Source: Hybos culiciformis (lineage: Eukaryota > Arthropoda > Insecta > Diptera > Hybotidae). Taken from it: 64,000 nt of DNA. A program made the position numbers and the translations under genes. Location: assembly GCA_964007475.1 (NCBI GenBank), contig OZ023274.1, forward strand, positions 95,613,750-95,677,749, written 5' to 3'. This document shows positions 23,901 through 35,427 of this stretch, piece after piece. The notes under the pieces were generated by a model. It saw only the letters and a program-made list of their open reading frames with translations, did no database searches and was not told the origin of the DNA. Numbering within the stretch: the stretch's first letter is position 1; each line of letters starts with the position of its first letter.

Positions 23901-25791
23901 TTATTTAATTTTTTTTTTCATTCTAAGAAACCATAACTGAAAAATTATGAAAGTGTCATTCGTATTTATATAAGTAAAACCGCACTATATATGTGTATGA
24001 GAGATATTAAACTGAGCCACAGGTGAATAAATGTTATGCCAAAAAATATCCTTCAAGGAATTTTATACATAACATAATTTTTCGTTTTCTCTACTCATAA
24101 AATATATTTTTTTTATTATTATTATTTTTAAATATACCATAAAAGTAATATCACATCATGTATAATAAATACCTATATGAAAACAAAATGTAAGAACCAC
24201 AATATTTTTAATGTAATGCCATTTTGTTATAAATGTTAATAAAGAATTTTTTGTTTTTATTTATTGAAAAAATTAACAATTAGAATTATTTTTGTAAAAT
24301 TTTTATTTTTAATTTGAAATAATAATATATAGGTAGAAAGAAGCATATAGGAACTTAGAGTTATATACTTGTATGGAAAATAATTGATCAAGACAAAATT
24401 CAGATAAACTATAAACGTATAACGATAAGCTAAATATGTAATTGATTCGACACGAAATGGGTTAAAGGTCAAAGAAATAATACTTAATTAATAATAATAA
24501 TACTTGATCAAGATTTAAATCAATATTGTCTAAGAATAAAAGTTCGAAAATATCAAGCTCTTCTAAGTTTAATAAAAATTAAGCGATCAAAAATGTTTTT
24601 ATGAAACTTCTGCAATTTCTTACAATGAACAAACTTAAAATAAAATTAAAATATATAGAGTACGAATCTAAGATAATATAATTTGGTTTTTGTTACAGAC
24701 AATATTATGTTGCTTTATTATATTGTTTGAACTTTTTTTGTATATGCTGAAAGTTTTCTAAACAATTACAAAAAAAAAAACAAAAAAACTAATGGAAATC
24801 TATTTTAATATTCCTATACAAGAAAAAGTGAGAATTTAATGGTTAAGCTTAAGCCATTATACTTGTACACATGAAACAATTTTACAATAAATCTATATAT
24901 AATTTCTGTATTTAAGATATTTTGTGAATATTCAGCCTTTTAGTTAACATAAACGAGAAGTCAAGTCTAATAAAAAAAAATATTATCCTTTGAATTATAG
25001 ACATTAATATATTTCAAAATTTGAAATTCAGTAATTGATTAATTAAAAAAAAAAAAAATGTTTACTCTATTTTTCAATTTTTTCTCATAGTTCTTATTAT
25101 TTATATGGAATTTCAGTTCATAAAAACTTTGAAAATTTTAACCATAGTTTAAAACTATAATTTATTTTTATATTTTTTATAAAAATTCGAATGAATATAA
25201 CAATCTATTGGGAATATATTTTTGTGTACGTTTTTATTCTGCTGAAAAATACCAAATTTATATTTATATGCTTATTGTATTACACATAAAATAACTATAA
25301 AATAACTCATTTAAATTTTAAAAAACCAAACCCATTTTCCAAAATTGTAAATAATTCGAAAAATGTATCTAGTATATACTCGAAAAATATATTTAAATGT
25401 GTGGTCAATTGTATTTAATGCAAGGACTTTTTTTTTACAACGAATTATATAAAAATTTGAACCTAGTTCGTCGAACCTGGGTAGTAAGCAATATTTGTTA
25501 TCAATGATGATTTTTTTTTTAATTGTTTTGATTATATAAAAATTGAGAATAAATTTAAAAATAAGATGTTACTTGCATAATACAGTATTCATCCGCTATG
25601 TAAATCAAAAACTCTTACAGAATATAGTATTGATTTAAAATACTAGAAGTTATTGAATTCTGAAAAAAAATCAAACACCAAAACCTCAAAGAATATAAAT
25701 ATATAACCGAGGTCTCAAAATTTTCGATACAATTAAAATATTAATACCTACATTTGAACACTTTGTGTTAATAATGTAATAAAGAATAATT
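17935..25791. other. AT-rich intergenic DNA without a recognisable gene
   Basis: No coding exon is supportable. I see (TTTA)n at 19897-19925, (CTT)n near 22.57 kb, and a weak tRNA-derived-SINE-like phrase near 18.57 kb. There is also a hAT-like end (CAGTGGTGCCCACTA) at about 20879 without a partner, and a phrase CCTGATGATGACCTGG at about 22060 of the kind seen in some retroelements. All ORFs here are short and low-complexity. Confidence 0.65.
19897..19925. repeat. (TTTA)n microsatellite
   Basis: About seven tandem copies of TTTA. Confidence 0.85.
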
Positions 25792-25806
25792 TTTATTTTA
25801 TTTTTT

Positions 25807-28238
25807 TTAAATATCTGTATTTATTTTAACATGCATGGAAAGATCAGTTGGATAATAAGCATCAGGATCTGGTAACCAACGGAAAAATAATACGATATAA
25901 CAAATTGTAAATATTAAAAATAATATTGTATCAATGATTTTAACAAATATAAACCAAATATTATATTCAGTTAATTTTTCAGAATTTTGTTGTTGTCCTT
26001 CGACCAAATTCGCGTAATCAGCAGGATTACTCATTGCCTAAAATTGTAATATTAAAATGTATTTATTTTTTTTTTATAAACATTATACCTTGGTATTAGA
26101 ATCATAAGGATTTCCAATCATCAATTGACCTATAAAATTATCCTTTACTTTCATCGCTATGGATTTTATCAAACCAGGTGAATTGTATTTATAAAATAAA
26201 AGTCCTCTTATTAACATCGTTTCGAATAAAATTGTTATTGAATATATCATTGAATTGTTGAAGAAAATTACTTAAAAAAAAGTTAAGCAATAAACTTAAT
26301 GGTTACCACAAGAATATTCCATAATAATTATCTTACGTATAGCTGGAACGCTGTCAGGATTTTTTGGAATCATCCAAGTAACACATCTTCGAAATAAATC
26401 ATGTGATAGAATTGATAACAAAATTAAAAAAATTCTCTCAACAGAATTAGGTTTGAGCCAAAGCAATATCAGGTTTAATCCACCTAGAACTGTGAATTAA
26501 ATTTTAAATATAATTAACAAAATTTAATTTTATGAGAAGAAAATTAATAACATGTTTCTGAAAAAGCTAAGAATAGCAATTTTTATAAAATTAACTGGAC
26601 TTACCCATTGAAGGAAGGACGATTAACTCTTTATGTGTATTTGAATGACGTTCTAATACAAATACATAAATTATTGATGGAAATTCTTTATCTGGACAGC
26701 AAGAATAAGTTTTTGTTTGTAAACTTGTTGTTGAATAGTGTTGACTTAATTTAAATTCATTATTCAGAATCGCTGATTCATCAACTACGATATAATCATT
26801 TTTAAGTGTTACATTTGCATGCATGTGGGTCCATAAACCTAAACGTAGAGTACATGTTTGTGTGTCGAAAGGCCAATTTTCATATTTTGCAGTACAATGA
26901 CCATTAAGAGTGCACGACGGATAACACATTACTTTTCCAGTATTATAAACATAGCAATTTGATATCTTACAAGTATCCATAAACTGAGTATCTTTTCTAA
27001 TAATTTAATAATTATTATTCGTTTAAATTATTTATTATGATTAGATATAACTTATTTTGAATTTACTATGTCATTCTTACGAATTATAAACAGCCAGTTG
27101 CGGGACCCAGATATTATCAATATCAGCAACGATTTCACTCAAATCTCCATAATTCGATTTGACCCACTGTAATCGTTCATCTTTCCAATCCTATAAAAAA
27201 TTAGTTTAATATATTTTTGTTAATGTTCCAAACTTATATTGACATCTTATTCACCATCATCAAAGTGGCTTCAACAGTAATATCCCCACTATAATCACCC
27301 TGAAAAAAAAATAAAGTTAATAAATACAAATTATCGCTAGTTTTCGATTCGATTAAAATTTTTTATTCTATTACATAGCTATATTCGTTAACATTCATTT
27401 CAACTGTTATTTCTGTACCGTCTTTTGAACTTGGCATTTCATCTTCATTAAAATCCTGATCACAAAAAAGATGCTTTTTAAGTTTTAATTCCTGACTTAA
27501 ATGTGCATTAGATGGATAACACCATATTGATTCTGTTAAAAAAAAAATTAAATTGAATTAAAAATAAACGATAGCGATAATAATGCAATAATGACAAAAA
27601 AGCTTAAGGAATTTATAGTTGGGAATCCCAATAATTACTCATTTAAAATTAACAAAAATACTCTGAATCAACGTAGAATTTCAATCCTTTATAAATCCGG
27701 AACTTGCCGTCGATAAAACGTCTTTAAAAAAATAAAATTTAGAAAAATTCCTTTAATTTGTTTTCGAAAATATAATAGCTAGGAGACGTATTCAAAGTAT
27801 ATTTAAAGAAATTTCAGAAAAATTAAAGTTTTTTAAGGTTTAAGGAGAAATAAATAAGAACAATACGAATTTGCCATTCTATAATCTTGCTTTTTTTAAT
27901 ATAATTTTTAGCCTCCAGTTTGTAGTTTGAAGCTCTCACAAAGGACTGTTAATCGACGGCGGGTTCTGGATTTAGAAACTATTGACAGTTTGGCGTGGAA
28001 TGAGGGTATTTTTATTAAATTTACTCCTGGCATTTACGGTTATTATAATAATCTCACTCTCATTGATTATTATACTTAGTGTATGAATTTCCCTTATTGA
28101 CGTTAATATATATTATGTTGTAATGCTTAAAATAAATTATGTAAAAACCTGATTTATTTGAATTTTATACACACCTGATAATTTTAAATTTATACCAAAT
28201 ATTAAAATATTTATAAAATAATATGTGTTAAATGACAT
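25807..28238 (-). CDS. Gene A: divergent nicotinic acetylcholine receptor-like subunit, alpha type
   Basis: Cys-loop ligand-gated ion channel subunit of the plasma membrane. Minus-strand exons: 28175-28238, 27375-27532, 27255-27299, 27081-27190, 26605-26996, 26337-26489, 26089-26270, 25807-26037; phases join to 444 aa. Signal peptide (MSFNTYYFINILIFGINLKL). Extracellular landmarks: DWKDERLQW, loop A IWVPQLAVYN, Cys-loop CTAKYENWPFDTQTC with exactly 13 residues between cysteines, loop B LGLWTH (Trp kept), loop C YSCCPDKEF with vicinal cysteines. TM1 is around VLGGLNLILLWL. TM2 follows SVER, TM3 is MIYSITILFETMLIRGLL, and TM4 is at the C-terminus. The TM3-TM4 loop is only about 70 aa, and total length is like the short divergent insect subunits such as Drosophila beta3 (from memory). 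Exon 3 (45 nt) and exon 4 (110 nt) match classic nAChR exon sizes. It lies at the low-coordinate end of the array. Minus-strand AATAAA lies about 10 nt past the stop (25792-25797). Confidence 0.9.
27694..27972. mobile_element. Possible TA-flanked MITE in intron 1 of gene A
   Basis: AATCCGGAACTTGCCGTCGAT at the left end is inverted and imperfectly repeated as ATCGACGGCGGGTTCTGGATT at the right, each bordered by TA. It lies wholly inside intron 1, so it does not affect coding. Repeat arms differ at several positions, so it is probably old. Confidence 0.5.
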
Positions 28239-30732
28239 TTTCAGATTAAATTTATTTTTTTGTTACAAATAAAAAACATCATAGACTAATAGCCTCAATT
28301 GAACTAATAATTTAAATTTATTGCTAAAATTTAAAAAAAAATTTGAATTTTTTATCTAAAATAATTTTTTTTTTTCTAAATTATGAATACTATTTCTGGG
28401 CGTAGTCGTCGTTAAAAAAAATTATCGCCTTATTAGCTAGATTTATTATTAATATATAAGGCTTCTAGCAAACGTGTGAAATTTTAATTTTTGACTTTCT
28501 GCTACACAGGAACACTAAACATTTAATTATTTGTTTATAATCTTTGGTTATTTTTAAACCTAAGAACTGTCTTCAGTGTGCAAAAAAAGGTGAATTATAA
28601 CCTTCAACATCAGTATGTAGTTAAAAGATTTTCAAATATATTTTCTAACTGCAGAATTGAAATTAATAAATATACGCACAGTTGATTAACATTTTTCTTC
28701 ATTTAGAAACATAGAATCACAAATATTATAATAAATTATATATTTACCTAGGTAGATGTTTCGAGGTCTTTCTTTTTAATCAACAATGTATTAATAAATT
28801 TTATTTATGTCATATATGTATATGTATTTATTTATTATTAAAAAGAGATTATGTTATAAAGATTTGAGACTATGTATATGAAAAATTCAACGCCTCTTTG
28901 AAATTTGATCCTATTTAACAATAATAATAATTAGGTATAAATTTAACAAAATTAATTTTATTGTGGTTAATTTTTACAATTATTGTATTAAATATAAATA
29001 GTTCGTATATATAAAAGTTAATTTATTAACAAAAATTCTTGTGTATATGTATATTTGATGAGAAAATAAAAAGTTTTTAAGAATTTTTAATTTTATTATT
29101 ATGAAGATAAGTATAATATTAAAGCTGAAAAGTTTTCCAGTAAAATTATAGGATTGAAAATTTATTAAAATAACTTATTCAATTAACTTTTTCGAAACTT
29201 GCGATGTCCTTATAATTTATTCCAGCTAAAGTTCTCAAGCTACTATCCCTTATAATATTCAAAATTATTCAGCGTATCTTTAAATTTATTTATTTGTTCA
29301 AGATTATTGAAACTTTTATTATGACACGTCATGAAAGAATTAAATGTATAGACTAAAAATACTTAAATTAAAATTCCGTTGGCATTAAAGGACTATCATA
29401 TTCAGTTTTACTTTTAAAGTATATATTTTACTATTCACCTGATGAGTAATTGGAAACTTAACAACTAAAATTATAATGTTTTTTTTTTAAATACTTAATA
29501 ACAACATTTCTAAATTTAAGTTATTTTGTTTAAAAAATTGAACTAAAAAATTTAGATTTATTACTAAAATTTTAAAAGTTATGGATTTTTCATCGTAAAC
29601 GTGATAAAAATTTTAAATGTTAATAAATTATATATTTATAAGAATACATATTTAGATAAATTTCCAATATAAAACAAAGCGACAAAAACATTGGGAGGAA
29701 GTAAATTATGTCATTTTAGAAATATTTAAAACTTTGTCTTGCTAACTTATTGTATGAATTAGTGGAAATATTTAAAAAGATATTAATGGCGATAGAAAAC
29801 CTTTTTTTTTGTATATAATAATGAAATCTGTTCCATTTATCTACAGCAGGCAGCGGCGTTTATGAAAACTTGTATGCTGCGTACATAATATATATATTTT
29901 CAAAAACATGAGAAGTTCAAGAAACACTTTCTTGGTAAGAATGTTAAGTAATGTTAGGGGCAATCAATACTTCTAGTTATTCTAATAATTGTTCGTTGAC
30001 GACAAAATATTTTCATAATGAGATGTTCAAGTTCTTTTAGTTGATTACGATTTTGTTTGCACGAAATAGTAGTTCCACATTAGGGTTTATCTTCCTACCA
30101 ATTTTTTATTATAATTGTCTGTTATTTTCTTTAAAAAATTTTGCCATGTAAAATAAATTATATGATATACAAGTACTTCAATACAAGTAAATCTACATAA
30201 AACAAAATTATGACACCTGCACCCATATGTACAGTTTATAAAATCAACCAAGCTGCTTCAACACTTTGATAACTCGTCATTAATATTAAAAAAAAAAAAT
30301 AAATTTAATACCAAAAATCAACGATTTTTCATTTGATGAGCAAAATGTATCATATTTTATATTTAAAATGTCATTCTGTTAACAGAGTATATATATTCTC
30401 ATTTAATTTCTAAATATTATTTCTCAAAAAAATTCAACGTATAGAACATTATTAACTATCATTTCACTTCTGTCTTAATTGAGTGTACCAACACACTGAG
30501 ATCTGGTACAGACTTCTAAATTTACTTAATTTCAAATAAATAAGGAATTGAACTCATAAGGAAGTAGCACTTACATGATACACCGAAATTATTTGATAGA
30601 TTTGAAATCAACTACACATTAATTATATTAATTGGTAATAATTAATTCATATTGCATATTTTTAATGTCTGTGTAAAGAAAAATTTTATAAATAAAAATA
30701 TTTTATCGTTATTATAATCCTTTATTATTTAT
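28239..30732. other. A-B intergenic spacer
   Basis: No gene is supportable. The part from about 29750 onward is homologous to spacer DNA at about 39910-40535 and 41310-41830 (shared phrases such as AAACTTGTATGCTGCGTACA and GACACCTGCACCCATATG), so it is the low-coordinate flank of the first duplicated unit. The part from 28.24 to 29.7 kb is unique AT-rich DNA and may contain the promoter of gene A. Confidence 0.65.
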
Positions 30733-32970
30733 TTAATCCATTATGGTGACCACTTCTGGATCAATTTTATAATCTGTACTAGAACTGGGAACCCAAGATA
30801 TTAGTAATATAATGTAACATAATGTAAAAATAAGAAACATTAAAATATCAAAACTTTTGACAACAGTAAACCAAATATCTTGTTGGCTAGTTTTCCCCTC
30901 ATCATCTGTATTCCTTTGATTTTCTATTGCTGCAATAGAGTTAGATGTTTTTGATTCATTATTTTTCTTTATCTAAAATCGAGAAATAAACGTTTCAGTA
31001 AAAACTAAATGCAAATTATTATTTAGTCTTTAGATACTACTAACCTCTGGCCTAATTATGTACGGTATTTCAATTATAAATTGACCAACTTTATTATCAC
31101 GAATTTTTACAGCAACTAATTTAATGTAATTCGGTATCGCAAAATTACCTTTCAATAGACCTCTCCCTATCATTGTTTGAAATAAAATCAATATAGAAAA
31201 TATCATTGAGTCTCTAAAGTAAGATACTAAAAAAAAATTATTTAAAGTTTTTGGTTACACTTAAATTATGAATTATTTTTTCCAAGTTTAATTGTTTACC
31301 AATAGTTGGAACATTTTCACCATTTTTTGGTATAATAATTGGTATATCAAAATTTCCCAGAAACACAAAATGTAAAATAATTGATGTTATAATTAGAATT
31401 AGTCTATCCAAAGAAGTTGGACACAACCAAAGTATGAAAATATTCATTATAGCTAAAACTAAAAATGTGATTCACATGAATAAATGACTTTTGCTATATA
31501 TATAAGTTCATTAATAAACTTACTTATAGCTGGTGAACAAATATATATTAGATAATTATTGGAGTGTCGCTGTAACATTATAGTGTAAAATACTGTTGGA
31601 TGTGTTTCATTAGAATTCCAAACATTAATTCTTTCTTCTTTTTTGGCTTCTATTGAAATTATTTTCCATTCATTATGATTTAATGTAGAATTTTTGATTG
31701 CAATTGCTCGATGAAATGGTATTATTTGATGACCTTTGTACATTGCAGAACCTTATCGTAACGAACAATTATGAATATCAAAAGGCCAATTTATATAATC
31801 TGATCGACATCGACCGCTAAGTTTGCATGGTGGATTACAGTATACATTTCCGGTGTTAAAAAGAAGACACTGACCACCAAAAGATGAACATGCTTTTGAT
31901 AAATCTTCTCTTTTATTTCTAAATTAAAAATATAAATAAAATCGAATTTTATTTAAATTCTCATTCAAGTTCTTACTTATGATGTAAAGCTATATCGGGT
32001 AACCAAATATCATCAGTATCAATTATAATTTGCTCAACTCCATGATAATTATTCGGATCCCATTTTAGTCGATCATCTGTCCAGGACTATAACGGTTTTT
32101 TTTAAATAATCTATTATTTTGGTAAAATTTTTAAATTATTTACTAGGCTCATACCAGTTTCAACCATGAAAAAATATCAAATTCTCCAACCGAAAACACA
32201 TCAAACTGAAAATTATAGTTATTACATGAAATTAAATTTTTTGGTAAGACAAATCAATATTTATCAAAAAATAATTATTTAGAAAATATTAATCTCCAGG
32301 TAAGGTTTGACATTATTAAACCATAAGAATTATTTGAGATATAAATATTTATTTTTATACGTAATCTCACATATTCAAAATCATTTATCACTAAGTAAAT
32401 TCCAACTTTTGTTCCATTTTTAGACACTGGTCGCTCATCTGAGTCGTAGTCATCACAGAATAAGGCGTTTTGAATTTTAGTATCATGATTTTTTGCATCA
32501 TCGTCGTCACAATTATAGGATTCTAAAAAATTTTTTAAATTTTAAAAATTTGTTTTCAAAAATTTTTTTTGTTATAAGTTGAAGTAATTTAAAAATAAAT
32601 TAAAAATAAATTAATCTTGCACGGTTTTTTGTTTTAACTTTCGAAACTACAGCGCAATCCAATAAGTAGGGAAGCGAATTGATATGGAAGTGTAACGGAT
32701 CATAGACAAATGTATAAATTTTCTCAATAATTTTTTAAAACAAAGTAAGGGAGTAAAAAAGTTTGAGATATAATTTTCAGATAAACTTTTCATCTTATTC
32801 TTGTAATGACCGCGGAACGTGTTTAGTTGCATATTCGTATTAATTTTCTTTGGTCCTTTTTATTTATTTTAATAAAAAGCACTATTTTTCATAGCAAAGA
32901 CAATCAACACACCAGAAAATCCGAAAAAACTTTCTATGAATATTATGTTTATGAGTGAAAAATATAACAT
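30733..32970 (-). pseudogene. Gene B: nAChR-like subunit with one in-frame stop codon
   Basis: Minus-strand exons: 32913-32970, 32371-32522, 32155-32205, 31977-32086, 31524-31918, 31300-31452, 31045-31226, 30733-30972; 447 codons with intact splice sites and phases. The signal peptide begins MLYFSLINIIFIESFFG. Landmarks: SWLKLSWTDDRLKW, IWLPDIALHH, Cys-loop CRSDYINWPFDIHNC, TM2 after TSLDR, TM4 LMFLIFTLCYIILLISW. In exon 5 the codon after NCSLR is TAA (minus strand, about 31751-31753), where copies C, D and E have TTA (Leu). A product would stop just after the Cys-loop. Everything downstream is otherwise open, so the lesion is a single substitution: a young pseudogene, polymorphism or assembly error. 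Like C-E it lacks loop-C Cys-Cys and loop-B Trp. Confidence 0.85.
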
Positions 32971-34308
32971 TTTCTAAGACTAAATCAAATAATATAATGA
33001 CTTTGAAATCTGAAATTGAACTATCCAAAAATTAGATTTTATTAAATTTTCTGTGTATCTCTTATATGTAACGATATTTGAAGTATTGAAAGAAAAAGTG
33101 GTTCAACTATTAAAATCTCAATTTCCACTATTAAATATGCTGTGAAAAGTTTTTATAAAATAAGGAAGAACTTAGAGTGCTCCATTAAGTATAATTAAAA
33201 TTTATCAACTTATACTTTATGAATTAAAAATGGATTAAATTAATAAATATTTTGAAATTAAATGAAATAGAACTATTGGTTCTTTTGATTTTAGTTTTCT
33301 TATTTTTTTTTAATAATCAAATATTTATTTCCACCTATGTATTTATTTTTATTTTAAAAATTCGCAGGTATACCATTTTACTCTCAAACGCTTTATATTT
33401 TATTGTAGATAAAAAATATTTTAAATTTTATTTGATTTTTTTTTAGAAAAATATTGAAACTTGATTTACTTTCACAAGTTAGCCAAAGCAAGAAAGAAGT
33501 ATTATAATTGAATTTTATATAAAATTTACTCATTAAGTTAAATATCCGTTTTACGGGTAATATGAAATATAATGTTAAATATAGAATAACATATAAGTAC
33601 TTATATCTTATATATCTTTAATTATAATGGCAATATTAGTCTCATTTCGTTTGAGTTGAAAATTATAAAAGAAAGCATATTATAACAAAAGTAAATTTCG
33701 ATTTGGAATAGATAATACCATATGCATATATTAATATTATACTTAATTAATATGAAATTTTAATGCGATAAAATTAGTGGGTGCATATAATTGGAGCAAT
33801 TTGTTCCGATACTTATAATGCTAGATCAGTCAAAGATATAACTAAACATGATTAAAAACTTTTATTTAATTTTATAGAGCATATATTTTTAAACCTTAAA
33901 TATTTTTAATAATATTTTTTATGAAAACAAAATCAAAATTTAGCAATTTTTTCACAAGATAAGAGAAAAGATAAATTTAGTTTTATTTCATTTTATATTA
34001 TTTCATATTTAAACTATATATGTACCAAATTTAGGAATAAATAATGCATTGTAGATTTACATGTACATATACATATGTACAAGTACATATTGTACATATT
34101 ATATTTAATACACTATGTTTTTTATTTAATAAATATTATATGAAGAAACAGAATTTTAATTTGTTTAATACCGGAAAAAATGCATTTTGGAAGAGCATTA
34201 TTTTTCTTTTACAAAAATCTAGTATTAAATAAATTATGTACCTATTCCAATTGAGTCATATACAAGTAAATCTACAAAAAACAAAATTATGACACCTGCA
34301 CCCATATG
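32971..34308. other. B-C spacer, 5' flank of gene B
   Basis: Spacer DNA shared with the regions upstream of C (38372-39600) and E (49294-50600). It probably carries the duplicated promoter, but no specific site is recognisable. It holds palindromic TGTACATATACATATGTACA-type sequence at about 34060-34100, also present at the homologous place in the other units. Confidence 0.6.
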
Positions 34309-34952
34309 CAGCGGCGTATTACACCGTAGGCAAATTAGGCACCATGATTTTGGGGGCACCAAATATAAAACATATAATACTCAACTAATTTTTTTAGTTG
34401 TCTACACTCTTATAAAGCATAAAAATATTAAATTGTGAAAATTTACATAAGATTATTTTGTATATTATTCAAATTTTAGTAGAGTTGTAATTGATAGTAG
34501 GATCTGTTTATTTAAGTTTAAGTATTTTAATTATTATTTAAAAAAAAATTAACAATGTATAATGCCAATGTTTAGGCAGAAAAGGATAAAAAATTATCTT
34601 AGAAATTCGATAGGTCAAGAAAAATTTTCAAACTTGACAATTCTATGTATTAAAAGTCAGCGAAAAAAAATATTAATTATGATAATGTCATTGATGAATT
34701 TGCAGAGCTGAAAGTGAATATCGCTGTGAACTATTTTATAAGTGTATAATTGAATTTTATTCATTTTTAATTATTTTATTTGAATTTTTTCAATTCTTTT
34801 TTTTTTATCAATAAAAAAATATATGTATGGATATGAATTAAAGAAAGCATTCGATATTAATTTAAAGTTGTTTATTAGGTCATGTAAATTTTAATGTAGA
34901 AAATTTTTGATTGTCTAGGCCTAGGGCACCATAATGTCGTAACGCACCACTG
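34309..34952. mobile_element. hAT-type MITE (644 bp) in the B-C spacer
   Basis: Ends CAGCGGCGTATTACACC and GTCGTAACGCACCACTG are imperfect inverted repeats. They are flanked by an 8-bp direct repeat CCCATATG (34301-34308 and 34953-34960). The homologous unoccupied site GACACCTGCACCCATATGTA exists at about 30209 and 40379, which fixes the insertion point exactly. GGCACCATGATTTTGG and CCTAGGGCACCATAATG are subterminal repeats. No transposase. Confidence 0.92.
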
Positions 34953-35427
34953 CCCATATGTACATTTTATAAAATCAACCAAGCTGCTTCAACACTTTGA
35001 TAACACGTCATTAATATTACAAAAAAAATTTAAATTTATTACCAAAAATCAACGATTTTTCACTTGATGAGCAAAATGGAAGTTAAACATCATATCATAT
35101 TTTATATTTAAAATGTCATTCTCTTAACAGATATAGATTCTCATTATTCACTATCATTTCACTTTTGGTTTAATTGAGTGTACCGACGCACTGAGATCTG
35201 GTAAAGACTTCTAAATTTACTTAATTTCAGATAAATTAGGAACTGAACTCATAAGGAAGTAGAACTTACATGATACACCGAAATTATTTGATAGATTTGA
35301 AATCAACTACACATTAATTATATTAATTGGTAATAATTAATTCATATTGCATATTTTTAATGTCTGTGTAAAGAAAAATTTTATAAATAAAAATATTTTA
35401 TCGTTATTATAATCCTTTATTATTTAT

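Noticed and set aside
32647..32832. 61-aa minus-strand ORF in intron 1 of gene B
   Set aside because: Lies between splice-supported exons 1 and 2 and is not conserved as an ORF in units C and E.
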